A DNA stretch of 64,000 nt from Aeromonas sobria (GTDB taxonomy: Bacteria > Pseudomonadota > Gammaproteobacteria > Enterobacterales > Aeromonadaceae). This document shows positions 52,249-61,761 of the stretch, one piece after another. The notes beneath the pieces are model-generated. The model did no database searches. It saw only the letters and a program-made list of their open reading frames with translations, and was not told the origin of the DNA. The stretch is taken from the NCBI RefSeq assembly GCF_000820145.1, contig NZ_CDBW01000016.1:248001-312000 (forward strand), given 5' to 3'. Both the position numbers and the translations under genes were made by a program. Numbering within the stretch: the first letter of the stretch is position 1; every line of letters starts with the position of its first letter.

Positions 52249-53160
52249 TTATCGGTTGATCAGCGGGATACAGATATCAAACACGTAATGATCCCGGTCG
52301 GGGTCAGTGCCCGCGTGGTATTGCTCGTAACACGGGCGATCGTCGCAGCTCAGCCCTTTGCTCACCACCCAGCGAAACGCCGTCTCCCAGCTGGCGACCA
52401 GTTGATCGCCGCGAGCGATAAACTGACATACCGCATAGGGGCCAGCGGCAATGGTCTGGGTGGTTAACTGGCGCCCAGCGGGGATCGTTGGCCCCAGCTC
52501 GATGCAGACGTCAGTACGGCAGCGCGTCTCATCGGTGATATCGGGGATATCCCAATAGAGACTCAGGGTGCCCGCCGGTGTCATCGCCTCGTCTGAGGCG
52601 AACAGCGCGAGCAGATCCCGATGGGCTTGTTCGCAGGTCTCCTTGCCATAGGGGCCCAGGCGACGCATGTATGCCACGCGCCGGGCGGGCATCTGCTTGA
52701 TGCTTGCCCCCTGCAACAGACCCGGGTGTTCGGTGACCGGGTGCATGACCAGGCCATCATAGGTTTCAAAGGGAAGGGGATCGTTTCCAATCTTGCTTTT
52801 CCAGTTTCCCCCTTGCTGCTGGCGGTATTCCGAGGGGCTCATGGCGAAATGCAGGCGAAAGGCCTTGGCGAAATTCTGGGAGCTGGAGAACCCGGCGGCT
52901 AGCGCGAGGGTGGTGATGTCGCTCTGGGGGGAGGCCAGCAGGCGACGGGCGGCGCGCTCCATGCGCAGGCGTCGGGTAAAGCCAGCGATGGTTTCGCCGA
53001 CCATCGTCTTGAAAATGCGATGGAAGTGAAAGGTGGAGATGGCGGCCGCCGTTGCGACTTCATCCAGACTCGGGTTGTCATCCAGATGGTGGCTGATGTA
53101 GTCCATCGCCTTGAACACAGGTTTGCGATAATCCAGAGCGGACTCCTTGCCAGCCAGCAA
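52249..53160 (-). CDS. AraC-family regulator with a GyrI-like effector domain
   Basis: A protein of about 300 residues. The AraC-type DNA-binding domain is N-terminal (residues 15-115: SLDEVATAAAISTFHFHRIFKTMVGETIAGFTRRLRMERAA, then ALAAGFSSSQNFAKAFRLHFAMSPSEYR). A GyrI-like small-molecule domain is C-terminal (145-303, with ARRVAYMRRLGPYG). This is the Rob/SoxS-with-GyrI plan linked to drug or stress responses. No ATG fits: the open frame starts at a TTG, and AAGGAG is best spaced for a CTG at 53136, so the start is uncertain. It is encoded just upstream of, and in line with, the amidohydrolase gene. Confidence 0.82.
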   Translation of the reverse strand: MLAGKESALDYRKPVFKAMDYISHHLDDNPSLDEVATAAAISTFHFHRIFKTMVGETIAGFTRRLRMERAARRLLASPQSDITTLALAAGFSSSQNFAKAFRLHFAMSPSEYRQQQGGNWKSKIGNDPLPFETYDGLVMHPVTEHPGLLQGASIKQMPARRVAYMRRLGPYGKETCEQAHRDLLALFASDEAMTPAGTLSLYWDIPDITDETRCRTDVCIELGPTIPAGRQLTTQTIAAGPYAVCQFIARGDQLVASWETAFRWVVSKGLSCDDRPCYEQYHAGTDPDRDHYVFDICIPLINR

Positions 53161-53257
53161 AAGTGGGCGTCAGAGTCGGATTTAATCAGAGCCACCTGCC
53201 GTTGTCGAACCCGTCCGGCCTGGTCTGGCCACTCATCCGCCCCGCGCTTTTAACGCA

Positions 53258-53274
53258 TTGGCACTCTAATTGCT
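53258..53274 (+). promoter_or_regulatory. Sigma-54 promoter of the fliE operon
   Basis: TTGGCAC-TCTAA-TTGCT has GG and GC exactly 12 bases apart and matches the consensus at all key positions. The start is predicted near 53285, 30 bases before fliE. In Vibrio and Aeromonas polar systems such promoters are driven by the FlrA/FlrBC cascade, which is outside this window. Confidence 0.87.
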
Positions 53275-53314
53275 TATTGGCTGTCAGCGTCAATGATTTG
53301 TCTGGGGATGGAAA

Positions 53315-53632
53315 ATGGAAATAAGTGCAAGCAGCCTGATGCAAGAGATGCAGGCGCTCAAGATCGAAGCAGGCGCCACGCCGCTGGCACAGCCCGGTCG
53401 TCCGGTGACATCCGACTTTGGTCAGCTGCTGCAACAGGCGCTCGGTAACGTCAACGAGCTGCAAGGCGCCGCCAATGATCTGCGCACCCGTTTCGATATG
53501 GGCGACAAGTCAGTGGATCTGGCCGAGGTGATGATCGCGGGCCAAAAATCTTCCATTGCCTTTGAAGCCACGGTACAGGTGCGCAACAAGATGGTCGATG
53601 CCTACAAGACCATCATGAACATGCCGGTATAA
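53315..53632 (+). CDS. fliE: Flagellar hook-basal body protein FliE
   Basis: A 105-residue protein that joins the MS ring to the rod in the periplasm. The C-terminal pattern FDMGDKSVDLAEVMIAGQKSSIAFEATVQVRNKMVDAYKTIMNMPV is characteristic. The start follows GGGGATGGAAA. It is the first gene of the operon, behind a sigma-54 promoter and 46 bases before fliF. Confidence 0.95.
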   Translation: MEISASSLMQEMQALKIEAGATPLAQPGRPVTSDFGQLLQQALGNVNELQGAANDLRTRFDMGDKSVDLAEVMIAGQKSSIAFEATVQVRNKMVDAYKTIMNMPV

Positions 53633-53678
53633 GTGATTACTGAACATCATGAACATGTCAGCAATAAGGACATAAATC

Positions 53679-55388
53679 GTGGCTACTGACCAAAACGGCG
53701 ATCTGCTGATAAACGATGAGGGCACCACCGCCCTCGATGAAAATGAGCAGAAAAGTTCGGCCTTGGGCTTTCTGTCCAATACCGATGTGCTGCGGCAAAT
53801 CACCCTGATCCTGGGGCTTGCCATCTGTCTGGCCATTGCCGTCTTCATCCTGCTGTGGGGCAAGGAGCCGGACATGCGTCCCCTCGGCACCTACAGCACC
53901 CAGGAGCTGGTGAAGACCCTCGACTTCCTCGATCAGCAAAAGATCCCCTATGAAGTGGATGGCAAGAGCGTACTGGTCAGCGCTGAAAGTTACCCCACTA
54001 TCCAGCTGGCCCTGACCCGTGCCGGTCTCGCCAATGTCGTTGATGCCACCAATGGTGGTGAAGATATCCTGCTGAAAGATTCCAGTTTCGGCGTCAGCCA
54101 GCGGATGGAGAGCGAGCGTCTGAAGCTGAGCCGCGAGCGCCAGTTGGCGAGCGCCATCGAGCAGTTCCAGAATGTGGCCAAGGCCCAGGTGCTGCTGGCT
54201 ATCCCGAAAGACAACGTGTTTGCCCGCAATGAGCGCAAACCCAGTGCCACTGTGGTGCTCAACCTGAAAGGCGCGGCGCTGGGGCAGGGTGAGGTGGACT
54301 CCATCGTCGACATGGTCGCCTCTGCGGTACACGGCCTTGAGACAACTCGCGTCACCGTCACCGACCAGAATGGCCGCCTGCTCAACTCCGGCTCGCAAGA
54401 CCCAGTCTCTGCCCAAACTCGCAAAGAGTTTGCCATGCAGCAGAAGCAAGAGATCGAGTACAAGCAAAAAATTGACGCCATCCTGATCCCGGTGCTGGGT
54501 GCCGACAACTATACGGCGGAAGTGGATCTCTCCCTCGACTTCTCCCAGCAAGAGCAAACCCGCAAGACTTACAACCCGGATCTGCCTGCGGTGCGCTCCG
54601 AAATGACCATGGAAGAGAACAGCGCCAATGGTAGTAGCGGTGGTGTGCCGGGGGCACTCTCCAACCAGCCGCCTGCCGCGTCCAACATTCCCGAGCAGGC
54701 GACCGCTGCTGATGGTGCCAGCGCTGCAGCCTCTGGCCGCTCGCGCAAAGAGGCGACCCGCAACTTCGAACTGGATACCACCGTCAGTCACACCCGTCGC
54801 CAGATGGGTGGCATTCGCCGCATGACCGTTTCGGTGGCAGTCGATTACAAAGCGGTGCCCGGAGCGGATGGTGCTGTGACCCGCGAGGCCCGTAGCCAGG
54901 CCGAAATCGACACCCTGCGCCGTCTGCTGAGTGGCGGCCTTGGTTTTGATGTGACCCGGGGTGATACCCTTGAAGTGGTCGCCATTCCGTTTAATCGCCC
55001 CGAGCTGGAAAGTGTCGCCGACCTGCCAATTTACGAGCAACCCTGGTTCTGGCGTGCGGTGCGCATCGCGGCATCAGTGCTGGTGATTATCGTATTGATT
55101 GTCACCGTGGTTCGCCCCATGCTCAAGCGACTGCTCTATCCGGATGCCAAGCCTGAAGGGGAAGTGGATTTTGACAACCACACTGTACTGGGTGGCGATG
55201 ACGAGTTGAGCCTGCTGTCCGCTCAAGTGGAGGGCGATCAGGTATTCGGTGTGCGTGATGGTCAGCTGAAGCTGCCTGATCTGCACCGCGATGAAGACTT
55301 GCTCAAGGCGGTGCGTGCGCTGGTGGCGAACGAACCGGATCTGGCCGCTCAGGTCATTAAAGAATGGGTAACCAACAAAGATGCCTGA
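53679..55388 (+). CDS. fliF: Flagellar MS-ring protein FliF
   Basis: A 569-residue inner-membrane ring protein. Membrane helix 1 is near residues 38-58 (LILGLAICLAIAVFILLW) and helix 2 near 465-485 (VLVIIVLIVTVVRPML). The periplasmic ring-building domains lie between, with SVSQRMESERLKLSRERQLA-type and ARVLLAIPK-type blocks. The cytoplasmic tail that binds FliG ends LAAQVIKEWVTNKDA. The start is GTG, with AAGGA nine bases ahead. The last codons overlap fliG by eight bases. Confidence 0.95.
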   Translation: MATDQNGDLLINDEGTTALDENEQKSSALGFLSNTDVLRQITLILGLAICLAIAVFILLWGKEPDMRPLGTYSTQELVKTLDFLDQQKIPYEVDGKSVLVSAESYPTIQLALTRAGLANVVDATNGGEDILLKDSSFGVSQRMESERLKLSRERQLASAIEQFQNVAKAQVLLAIPKDNVFARNERKPSATVVLNLKGAALGQGEVDSIVDMVASAVHGLETTRVTVTDQNGRLLNSGSQDPVSAQTRKEFAMQQKQEIEYKQKIDAILIPVLGADNYTAEVDLSLDFSQQEQTRKTYNPDLPAVRSEMTMEENSANGSSGGVPGALSNQPPAASNIPEQATAADGASAAASGRSRKEATRNFELDTTVSHTRRQMGGIRRMTVSVAVDYKAVPGADGAVTREARSQAEIDTLRRLLSGGLGFDVTRGDTLEVVAIPFNRPELESVADLPIYEQPWFWRAVRIAASVLVIIVLIVTVVRPMLKRLLYPDAKPEGEVDFDNHTVLGGDDELSLLSAQVEGDQVFGVRDGQLKLPDLHRDEDLLKAVRALVANEPDLAAQVIKEWVTNKDA

Positions 55389-56442
55389 AGAAAAGAAGAC
55401 TCAAGTCATCGGTAATGACATCACCGACGGCCAGCGCCAGATCCTCGATCAGATGTCCGGCATAGAGATGGCCGCGGTACTGATGTTGAGCCTCAATGAA
55501 GAGGATGCCGCCCAAATCTTTCGCCATCTCGAGCCAAAGCAGGTGCAGCGGCTCGGTATGTCGATGGCCTCGATGTCTGACTTCAGTCACGATCGGGTAG
55601 CGGCAGTGCACCGTCAATTCATCGACGATATCCAGAAGTACACCAACATCGGTATCGGCAGCGAAGATTTCGTGCGCAAGGCGCTGGTGGCGGCCCTTGG
55701 CGAGGACAAAGCCAGTAATCTGGTGGATCAAATCATATTGGGTTCAGGCTCCCGTGGCCTCGACTCCCTCAAGTGGATGGATGCTCGTCAGGTGGCCAGC
55801 ATCATCCTGAACGAACACCCGCAGATCCAGACTATCGTGCTCTCCTATCTGGAGCCGGAGCAGTCCGCCGAGATCCTGAGCCAGTTCCCGGAGCAGGTGC
55901 GCCTGGATTTGGTGATGCGGATCGCCAACCTGGAAGAGGTGCAACCGGCGGCGTTGCAAGAGCTGAACGACATCATGGAGAAACAGTTTGCCGGTGCGGC
56001 GGGTGCTCAAGCTGCCAAGATGGGTGGCTTGAAAGCAGCAGCCAACATCATGAACTATCTGGATACCAACATCGAAGGCCAGCTGATGGACTCTATCCGC
56101 GAGTCGGATGAAGAGATGAGCCAGCAAATTCAGGATCTGATGTTCGTGTTCGAAAACCTCATCGATGTGGACGACCGCGGTATCCAGACCATGCTGCGGG
56201 AAGTGCCGGGTGAGTTGCTGCAACGGGCGCTCAAGGGCTCCGACGATCAGATGCGCGAGAAGATCTTCAAGAATATGTCCAAGCGTGCGGCGGAAATGCT
56301 GGCGGACGATCTGGAAGCCATGGGGCCGATCCGGGTCTCCGAAGTGGAAGCCGCCCAGAAAGAGATCCTCTCCATCGCCCGCCGTCTTGCTGATGCAGGC
56401 GAGATCATGTTGGGTGGCGGTGGCGGTGAGGAGTTCCTCTAA
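55381..56442 (+). CDS. fliG: Flagellar motor switch protein FliG
   Basis: A 353-residue switch protein that mounts on FliF and takes torque from the stator. The N-terminal domain includes AAVLMLSLNEEDAAQIFRHLEPKQVQRLG, the middle EHPQIQTIVLSYLEPEQSAEIL and the C-terminal torque helix region MFVFENLIDVDDRGIQTMLREVPGELLQRALKG, which carries the conserved charged residues. Its ATG is inside the end of fliF (ATGCCTGA). Confidence 0.96.
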   Translation: MPEEKKTQVIGNDITDGQRQILDQMSGIEMAAVLMLSLNEEDAAQIFRHLEPKQVQRLGMSMASMSDFSHDRVAAVHRQFIDDIQKYTNIGIGSEDFVRKALVAALGEDKASNLVDQIILGSGSRGLDSLKWMDARQVASIILNEHPQIQTIVLSYLEPEQSAEILSQFPEQVRLDLVMRIANLEEVQPAALQELNDIMEKQFAGAAGAQAAKMGGLKAAANIMNYLDTNIEGQLMDSIRESDEEMSQQIQDLMFVFENLIDVDDRGIQTMLREVPGELLQRALKGSDDQMREKIFKNMSKRAAEMLADDLEAMGPIRVSEVEAAQKEILSIARRLADAGEIMLGGGGGEEFL

Positions 56443-56510
56443 ACCATGGGCCATCAAGGGTACGGTTGTGCAGATACGGCATCAGGCTGTGACAAGGGGT
56501 ACCTCAACCA

Positions 56511-57329
56511 ATGAATAACAAACTGCGTGGCTACGTGCGTCCTGACGGGGAAGATGCTCCGGTAGAGGCGTGGGGCTGGCCACAGATGGAGGTCGAAGCG
56601 GCGGTCGAGACCAATGCCCTCGGTTTTGCGCCTGACTGGTATCAGCAGGAGGAGGAGGTCGTTGAGCCGGAGCCGGAACCGGAGCCGCTGCCGAGTATTA
56701 CCGCCCAAGAGCTGGAAGCGATCCGCCAGGCTGCCTGGGAAGAGGGTATGGCCGAAGGTCATGCCGCTGGCTTTGCCAAGGGGCAAGAAGAGGGCAAGCT
56801 TGAAGGGCTGCAACAGGGGCACCAGGTTGGGCTGGAGCAGGGCAAAGAAGAGGGGCTTGCCATGGGGCGCGACCTGGTGGATCAGGAGATAGCCCACTGG
56901 CAGGGGCTTGTCTCCCGCCTTGCCACTCCGCTTAGTGAGCTGGATCAGGCGGTGGAGCAGCAGCTCATCTCGCTGGTGATGCAACTGGCACGTACACTTA
57001 TTCGCCATGAAGCAGAGACCTCTCCCCGCATCTTGCTGGAAGCGCTGAAACAGGGGTTGGCGCTGCTCCCTGCCGCCGAACAGGGGGTGACCCTGATGCT
57101 CCATCCCGATGACCTCGCCCGGGTTGAGCAGGCATTCGGGGCGGAAGAGTGTGCCAAGCGTCAGTGGCGATTGCAGAGTGATCCCACACTCTCCCCCGGT
57201 GATTTGCAGCTGGCAACGGTACTCTCCAGCATCGACCTGACCCTCTCGGGCCGCATCGAACAGCTGCTGCGCAACTTTTTGCGGGACAATTCATCGCAAA
57301 ATCCAGCCTCGCAGGATCCACGCTCATAA
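56511..57329 (+). CDS. fliH: Flagellar assembly protein FliH
   Basis: A 272-residue regulator of the export ATPase FliI. It has an acidic N-terminal part (EEEVVEPEPEPEP), the glycine-repeat helix region (WEEGMAEGHAAGFAKGQEEGKLEGLQQGHQVGLEQGKEEGLAMG) and a C-terminal domain of the HrpE/YscL type that binds FliI. The GxxxG-rich helix is typical of FliH. It lies 68 bases after fliG and 50 bases before fliI. Confidence 0.93.
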   Translation: MNNKLRGYVRPDGEDAPVEAWGWPQMEVEAAVETNALGFAPDWYQQEEEVVEPEPEPEPLPSITAQELEAIRQAAWEEGMAEGHAAGFAKGQEEGKLEGLQQGHQVGLEQGKEEGLAMGRDLVDQEIAHWQGLVSRLATPLSELDQAVEQQLISLVMQLARTLIRHEAETSPRILLEALKQGLALLPAAEQGVTLMLHPDDLARVEQAFGAEECAKRQWRLQSDPTLSPGDLQLATVLSSIDLTLSGRIEQLLRNFLRDNSSQNPASQDPRS

Positions 57330-57379
57330 CCGATGCCGGACTCTTGTCCGGCTGAATTTTTTATCTCTCAGGAGGCCAG

Positions 57380-58711
57380 ATGAGCGGCTCGTTACTCACA
57401 AGATTGCAAGGGTATCGGGTGCGCGGTATTGCCCCCAAGCCACCCGTAGCCGGTAAATTAACCCGGGTAGTGGGGCTGACGCTGGAAGCCATCGGCTGTA
57501 GTGCGGCGATCGGTGCCCTTTGCCGCATCGATACTCAAGATGGGGAGCTGGAGGCCGAAGTGGTGGGTTTCTCCGGTGACCGGCTGTTTTTGATGCCGAG
57601 TGAACAGCTCAAGGGGGTTATTCCTGGCGCCCGGGTGGTACCGATGACCGAGGAGCACGGCATTCCGGTTGGGATGAATTTGCTGGGTCGCGTCATCGAT
57701 GGTATCGGGCAGCCGCTGGATGGTCTTGGCCCCATCCTCTCCTCTCAAACGGTACAGTTTGCCCAGCACCGCATTAATCCGCTCTCCCGCCGCCCAATCC
57801 ATCAACCGATGGATGTGGGGGTGCGCGCCATCAACGCCGTGCTGACGGTAGGACAGGGCCAGCGGATGGGGCTGTTTGCCGGTTCCGGTGTCGGTAAATC
57901 GGTGCTGCTTGGCATGATGACCCGTGGCTCGGTGGCGGATGTGGTGGTGGTTGGCCTCATCGGTGAACGGGGCCGGGAAGTGAAAGAGTTTATCGAAGAC
58001 ATTCTTGGTGAGGAGGGGCGTGCCCGCTCTGTGGTGGTGGCGGCCCCGGCCGACGCCTCGCCCCTGATGCGCCTTAAGGGGTGCGAAACTGCGCTCGCCA
58101 TTGCCGAGTATTTTCGCGATCAGGGGCTCAACGTCCTGCTGTTGATGGATTCGCTGACCCGTTATGCCCAGGCCCAGCGTGAAATCGCGCTGGCGGTGGG
58201 CGAGCCGCCAGCAACCAAGGGCTATCCGCCGTCGGTGTTTGCCAAATTACCGGCGCTGGTGGAGCGGGCGGGTAACGGCAGTGATGGTCAAGGCTCCATC
58301 ACCGCCTTCTTCACCGTACTGACCGAGGGGGATGACCTGCAAGACCCCATCGCCGATGCGGCGCGGGCGATCCTCGATGGCCACATAGTGTTGTCGCGCG
58401 AATTGGCTGATGCGGGGCACTATCCGGCTATCGATATCGAAAAATCCATTAGTCGGGTCATGCCCATGGTCACCTCGCCGGAACACATGGATTTGGCGCG
58501 TACCCTCAAGCAGTTCTACTCCCTTTATCAGCAGAACCGGGACCTCATCACCATCGGCGCTTACAGCCAGGGATCCGATCCCCGCATCGACCGAGCCATC
58601 ATTCAAAAACCCTATCTGGATCAGTTCTTGCAGCAGGGAATGCGTGAGGTCATTCACTACGATGATGGCCTGCAGGCATTGCAGATGGTGGCCATGCCAC
58701 TGATGCGTTGA
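57380..58711 (+). CDS. fliI: Flagellar export ATPase FliI
   Basis: A 443-residue hexameric ATPase of the type III export apparatus, related to F1 beta. P-loop [11 protein letters not shown] is at residues 164-174. Also present are [22 protein letters not shown], the Walker [40 protein letters not shown] block and the C-terminal [28 protein letters not shown] seven bases before the ATG is a strong ribosome binding sequence. Confidence 0.96.
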   Translation: MSGSLLTRLQGYRVRGIAPKPPVAGKLTRVVGLTLEAIGCSAAIGALCRIDTQDGELEAEVVGFSGDRLFLMPSEQLKGVIPGARVVPMTEEHGIPVGMNLLGRVIDGIGQPLDGLGPILSSQTVQFAQHRINPLSRRPIHQPMDVGVRAINAVLTVGQGQRMGLFAGSGVGKSVLLGMMTRGSVADVVVVGLIGERGREVKEFIEDILGEEGRARSVVVAAPADASPLMRLKGCETALAIAEYFRDQGLNVLLLMDSLTRYAQAQREIALAVGEPPATKGYPPSVFAKLPALVERAGNGSDGQGSITAFFTVLTEGDDLQDPIADAARAILDGHIVLSRELADAGHYPAIDIEKSISRVMPMVTSPEHMDLARTLKQFYSLYQQNRDLITIGAYSQGSDPRIDRAIIQKPYLDQFLQQGMREVIHYDDGLQALQMVAMPLMR

Positions 58712-58738
58712 TAACGGCGTTGATGGAGGAGGTCGGCC

Positions 58739-59179
58739 ATGAGTAAAGGGTTGCTATTGTTGGCTGATCGGCTGGTGGAGGCGGAGCAGCAGTGTGCGCT
58801 GGCGCTGGTGAAGGCGCAGCAGGATCTCAAGCTGTTCATGGATCAGCAAAACGCCCTTAACCAATATCGTCAGATCTATCACCAGCAGTGGACCGATCGC
58901 GGTCTGCAAGGGATCACCGCCCAGCAAAACACTCAGTATCACGCTTTTATCAGCAAGCTTGAGCAAGCGGCGACCCAGCAGTACGAAGGGGTGCTGCAGG
59001 TGCGTCAGGCGCTGGAGTTACGCCGTGAAGAGTGGCTGGCTGCCCAACAGCGGCGTAAGGCTGTCGAGTTGTTGTTGAAGAAGCAGGCGGGTCGCGAGCA
59101 GCAGAAAGCCCAGCGTCAGGAGCAGAAAATGCTGGATGAATACGCCATGCTGCGGCGCTTTCATCAAGCTGGCCTGTAA
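58739..59179 (+). CDS. fliJ: Flagellar protein FliJ
   Basis: A 146-residue coiled-coil protein that works at the centre of the FliI ring and escorts chaperones. It is almost wholly helical and rich in Gln, Glu, Arg and Lys, with the usual FliJ pattern (EQQCALALVKAQQDLKLFMDQQNALNQYRQIY, then KAVELLLKKQAGREQQKAQRQEQKMLDEYAM). Position directly after fliI confirms it. Confidence 0.92.
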   Translation: MSKGLLLLADRLVEAEQQCALALVKAQQDLKLFMDQQNALNQYRQIYHQQWTDRGLQGITAQQNTQYHAFISKLEQAATQQYEGVLQVRQALELRREEWLAAQQRRKAVELLLKKQAGREQQKAQRQEQKMLDEYAMLRRFHQAGL

Positions 59180-59245
59180 CTTGCTTTGAACTGGACATTG
59201 TCGGGGGCCATCTCTTTGGGGCCACCAGAATTCAGGGATCCCATC

Positions 59246-61177
59246 ATGATGCAGACACTGTTGACACAAACGCCTTCGGCTCCGGCCAACGGGTTGGACA
59301 AAGCGCCTCTGAGCGGTTCCGTTGAGAGTAAAAGCATCGATGGAGGAACCAGCAGCGACAGCAAGGGGGATTTCGCTACCCTGATTGCCAAGGCCCAGAA
59401 CAGCGAACAGGGCGCCGCCGAGGCCACTCAGGGCGGTAACAATGTCCGATCAGCCAAATCTTTGGCGACCGAGAGCGCCTCTCCCAAAGAAGAGACCAGC
59501 AAGGAGCAGGATCCTGACGCCGACAACAAGGTGGGGGAGGTTCCCGCCACCGACTTTCTACTGCGTCTGCAAGACTCCCTCAAGCTCGATACCTCGCTAG
59601 TGACGCCTCAGTTGGCGATGGCGGCCCAACAGAGCGCCACTGTGGTAGACGGCAATCCGTTGCCGCAACAGGGTGAGCAGGAAGAGATTGCGCTTGATGA
59701 AAGCGAGCTGGCACCTTCCGCTACCAGGATTGCCCGCCAGCTTGCCAGTCATGCTGAGGTGCAATCGCCGCTGACAACGACCGGAAAATCGACTCTTGAT
59801 ACCACGGTATCGCCCTCTGCGGCGCGAGGGGTAGCGCAGGGCGATGCCGCTTCTGCCACCCTCTCCTCTGAGGGGGAAGATGCCGCCACCACCCCGGATG
59901 GACAGTCCGGGGAGAAAGCCTCTGCCAAGGGAGAAACCCTCGGGGCGGATGGCAAGCACACCAAGCCTCTCACGGGGGCAGTGCGGATGGCCCAGCTGGC
60001 CAAGGTGTTGCCGGTCGATGAGTCTGCCAACACCACCAAACCCGGTGAGTCACTCGCAGCGAAAGAAGCTGGCGACAGCAAATCCGACCCCGCAGCCAGC
60101 AACGCCGTGACCGGCAAGGGGCAGGCGGCGCAAGCCGCGACTCAGGGGGCAGCCCTCAAGGCATTTAGCGAGGGGCTCAAGCAGCCTGAAGCGGGTGCTG
60201 CTACCACTTCAGCTACCGCAGAGGGCAGTGGTGCAGCTGGCAAGGAGGCAGAGAAGAGTGCTGCCGAGGGTAGCCCGCAGCCAGCCACTGCCGCATCAGC
60301 CAATCAAGGGGCGGCGCAAGTGAAGACGGCGCAAAGTGCCGCAGAAATTGCCGCAGCCCAGAGCAGCGTGACGCCAAATGGTTCGGCCCAGACCGATAGC
60401 GCCGCCGCGCCCGTGATGGTGGCGCCGCAGCAGGTGTTGGCACAGGCCGAATCCCAGGGGCCGCAAGCGCCGCTGTCGAGCATTTCCGCCGGCATCAAGC
60501 AGATGGAAGTGACGGGCACCGACGAGGTACGCAAAGCGGTGCAGCTGGAGGTGAAACCGAAGGCCGGTGAGCTGGACAAGAGTCTTGTCGCTACGGCATC
60601 GAGCAGCGAGAGCAGCCAGAGCCAGACCGTACAGCACGGCCAGAACAGCCAGCCCCAGGCTCAGGTGGCAGAGAGCCGAGCCCCTGCTGCAGAGGGGACA
60701 TTGCGCCGTGAGCCAGCACAATTACCTCATCTGAAGTTGGCCGGTCAGGAGGCACCTGCCGAGTTGCACCAGAAGGTCAACGTGATGCTGGCCGAAAAAC
60801 TGCAACAGGCGGAAATTCAGCTCGACCCCCTTGGCCTTGGCAAGATGAAAATCCAGATCCAGATCGGTGCCGACAGCCAGGCCAACGTCCATTTCGTGGT
60901 ACAACATGGGCAGACTCGCGAGATGTTGGAGCAGTCGATGCCCCGGCTGCGGGAGATGCTGGCAGGACAGGGGATCCAGCTTGGCCAGACTCAGGTTCAG
61001 CAACAGTCACAACAGCAACAACAGGGCCAGCCAACCTTCACCGGACAGGGTCAGCAGGGGCAGGGTAGTGGTCAGTCGAGTTCAGGTAACAGGCAAGATG
61101 AGGGAAATATTACAACGTCGACCCTGAGTGTACTGGTGGGATCGGAAAACAGCAGTGCAATTGATTTCTATGCTTGA
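59246..61177 (+). CDS. fliK: Flagellar hook-length control protein FliK
   Basis: A protein of about 643 residues. The long N-terminal and middle part is low complexity, rich in Ala, Ser, Thr, Gln and Glu, as expected of the molecular ruler. The conserved Flg_hook domain is near residues 510-595 (LHQKVNVMLAEKLQQAEIQLDPLGLGKMKIQIQIGADSQANVHFVVQHGQTREMLEQSMPRLREML) and a Gln-rich tail follows. It is longer than FliK of E. coli (375 residues). Two ATG codons (59246, 59249) are possible starts; an upstream start at 59186 is less likely. Confidence 0.92.
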   Translation: MMQTLLTQTPSAPANGLDKAPLSGSVESKSIDGGTSSDSKGDFATLIAKAQNSEQGAAEATQGGNNVRSAKSLATESASPKEETSKEQDPDADNKVGEVPATDFLLRLQDSLKLDTSLVTPQLAMAAQQSATVVDGNPLPQQGEQEEIALDESELAPSATRIARQLASHAEVQSPLTTTGKSTLDTTVSPSAARGVAQGDAASATLSSEGEDAATTPDGQSGEKASAKGETLGADGKHTKPLTGAVRMAQLAKVLPVDESANTTKPGESLAAKEAGDSKSDPAASNAVTGKGQAAQAATQGAALKAFSEGLKQPEAGAATTSATAEGSGAAGKEAEKSAAEGSPQPATAASANQGAAQVKTAQSAAEIAAAQSSVTPNGSAQTDSAAAPVMVAPQQVLAQAESQGPQAPLSSISAGIKQMEVTGTDEVRKAVQLEVKPKAGELDKSLVATASSSESSQSQTVQHGQNSQPQAQVAESRAPAAEGTLRREPAQLPHLKLAGQEAPAELHQKVNVMLAEKLQQAEIQLDPLGLGKMKIQIQIGADSQANVHFVVQHGQTREMLEQSMPRLREMLAGQGIQLGQTQVQQQSQQQQQGQPTFTGQGQQGQGSGQSSSGNRQDEGNITTSTLSVLVGSENSSAIDFYA

Positions 61178-61234
61178 TGCAATCCCGAGTAAGTTTATGA
61201 TATCGAACAAGTTTGAGACTAGGGTGGACAAGGG

Positions 61235-61753
61235 ATGGCAGACGATACCGAATTGACGCTAAAAGACCCGGCTGCGGGTAAAAAAAAGAAGCTGATCATT
61301 ATCATTGCTCTGGCGGTCATTTTGTTGGGCGGTGGTGGCGCGGGTGCCTTCCTGATGCTCTCCGGCTCGGATAAACCACCCGCAGAAGCGGCTGAAGGAG
61401 AAGAAGGGGTCAAGCCCAAGGTAGAAGCACCTCAACCCTCCCTCTATGTGGGGATGCCACGCCCCTTTGTATTCAACGTGGCGGGTGCCCAACGGGATCG
61501 GCTGGTGCAGATCAAGATCCAGCTGATGGTGCGGGGCACGGCCGACGAGACCCTGGCCAAACAGAATATTCCCCTTATTGAAGGTACTTTGCTGCGGGTA
61601 TTCAGCTCGGCCAGTGCCGAGCAGCTGATGACCTTTGAAGGCAAGGAGAAGCTGCGTAAGGATTCACTGGAAGAGTGCCGTCGGGTGCTCAAGGACCTGG
61701 TCTCTTCCCCCGTTATCGAACAAGTGCTGTTTACCGGCTTTGTGATGCAGTAG
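61235..61753 (+). CDS. fliL: Flagellar basal body-associated protein FliL
   Basis: A 172-residue single-pass membrane protein near the stator. The membrane helix is at residues 20-40 (IIIIALAVILLGGGGAGAFL), and the periplasmic stomatin-like domain has PRPFVFNV, RLVQIKIQLMVRG and LRKDSLEECRRVLKDLV. It precedes fliM by nine bases. Confidence 0.94.
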   Translation: MADDTELTLKDPAAGKKKKLIIIIALAVILLGGGGAGAFLMLSGSDKPPAEAAEGEEGVKPKVEAPQPSLYVGMPRPFVFNVAGAQRDRLVQIKIQLMVRGTADETLAKQNIPLIEGTLLRVFSSASAEQLMTFEGKEKLRKDSLEECRRVLKDLVSSPVIEQVLFTGFVMQ

Positions 61754-61761
61754 GTGGAAGC

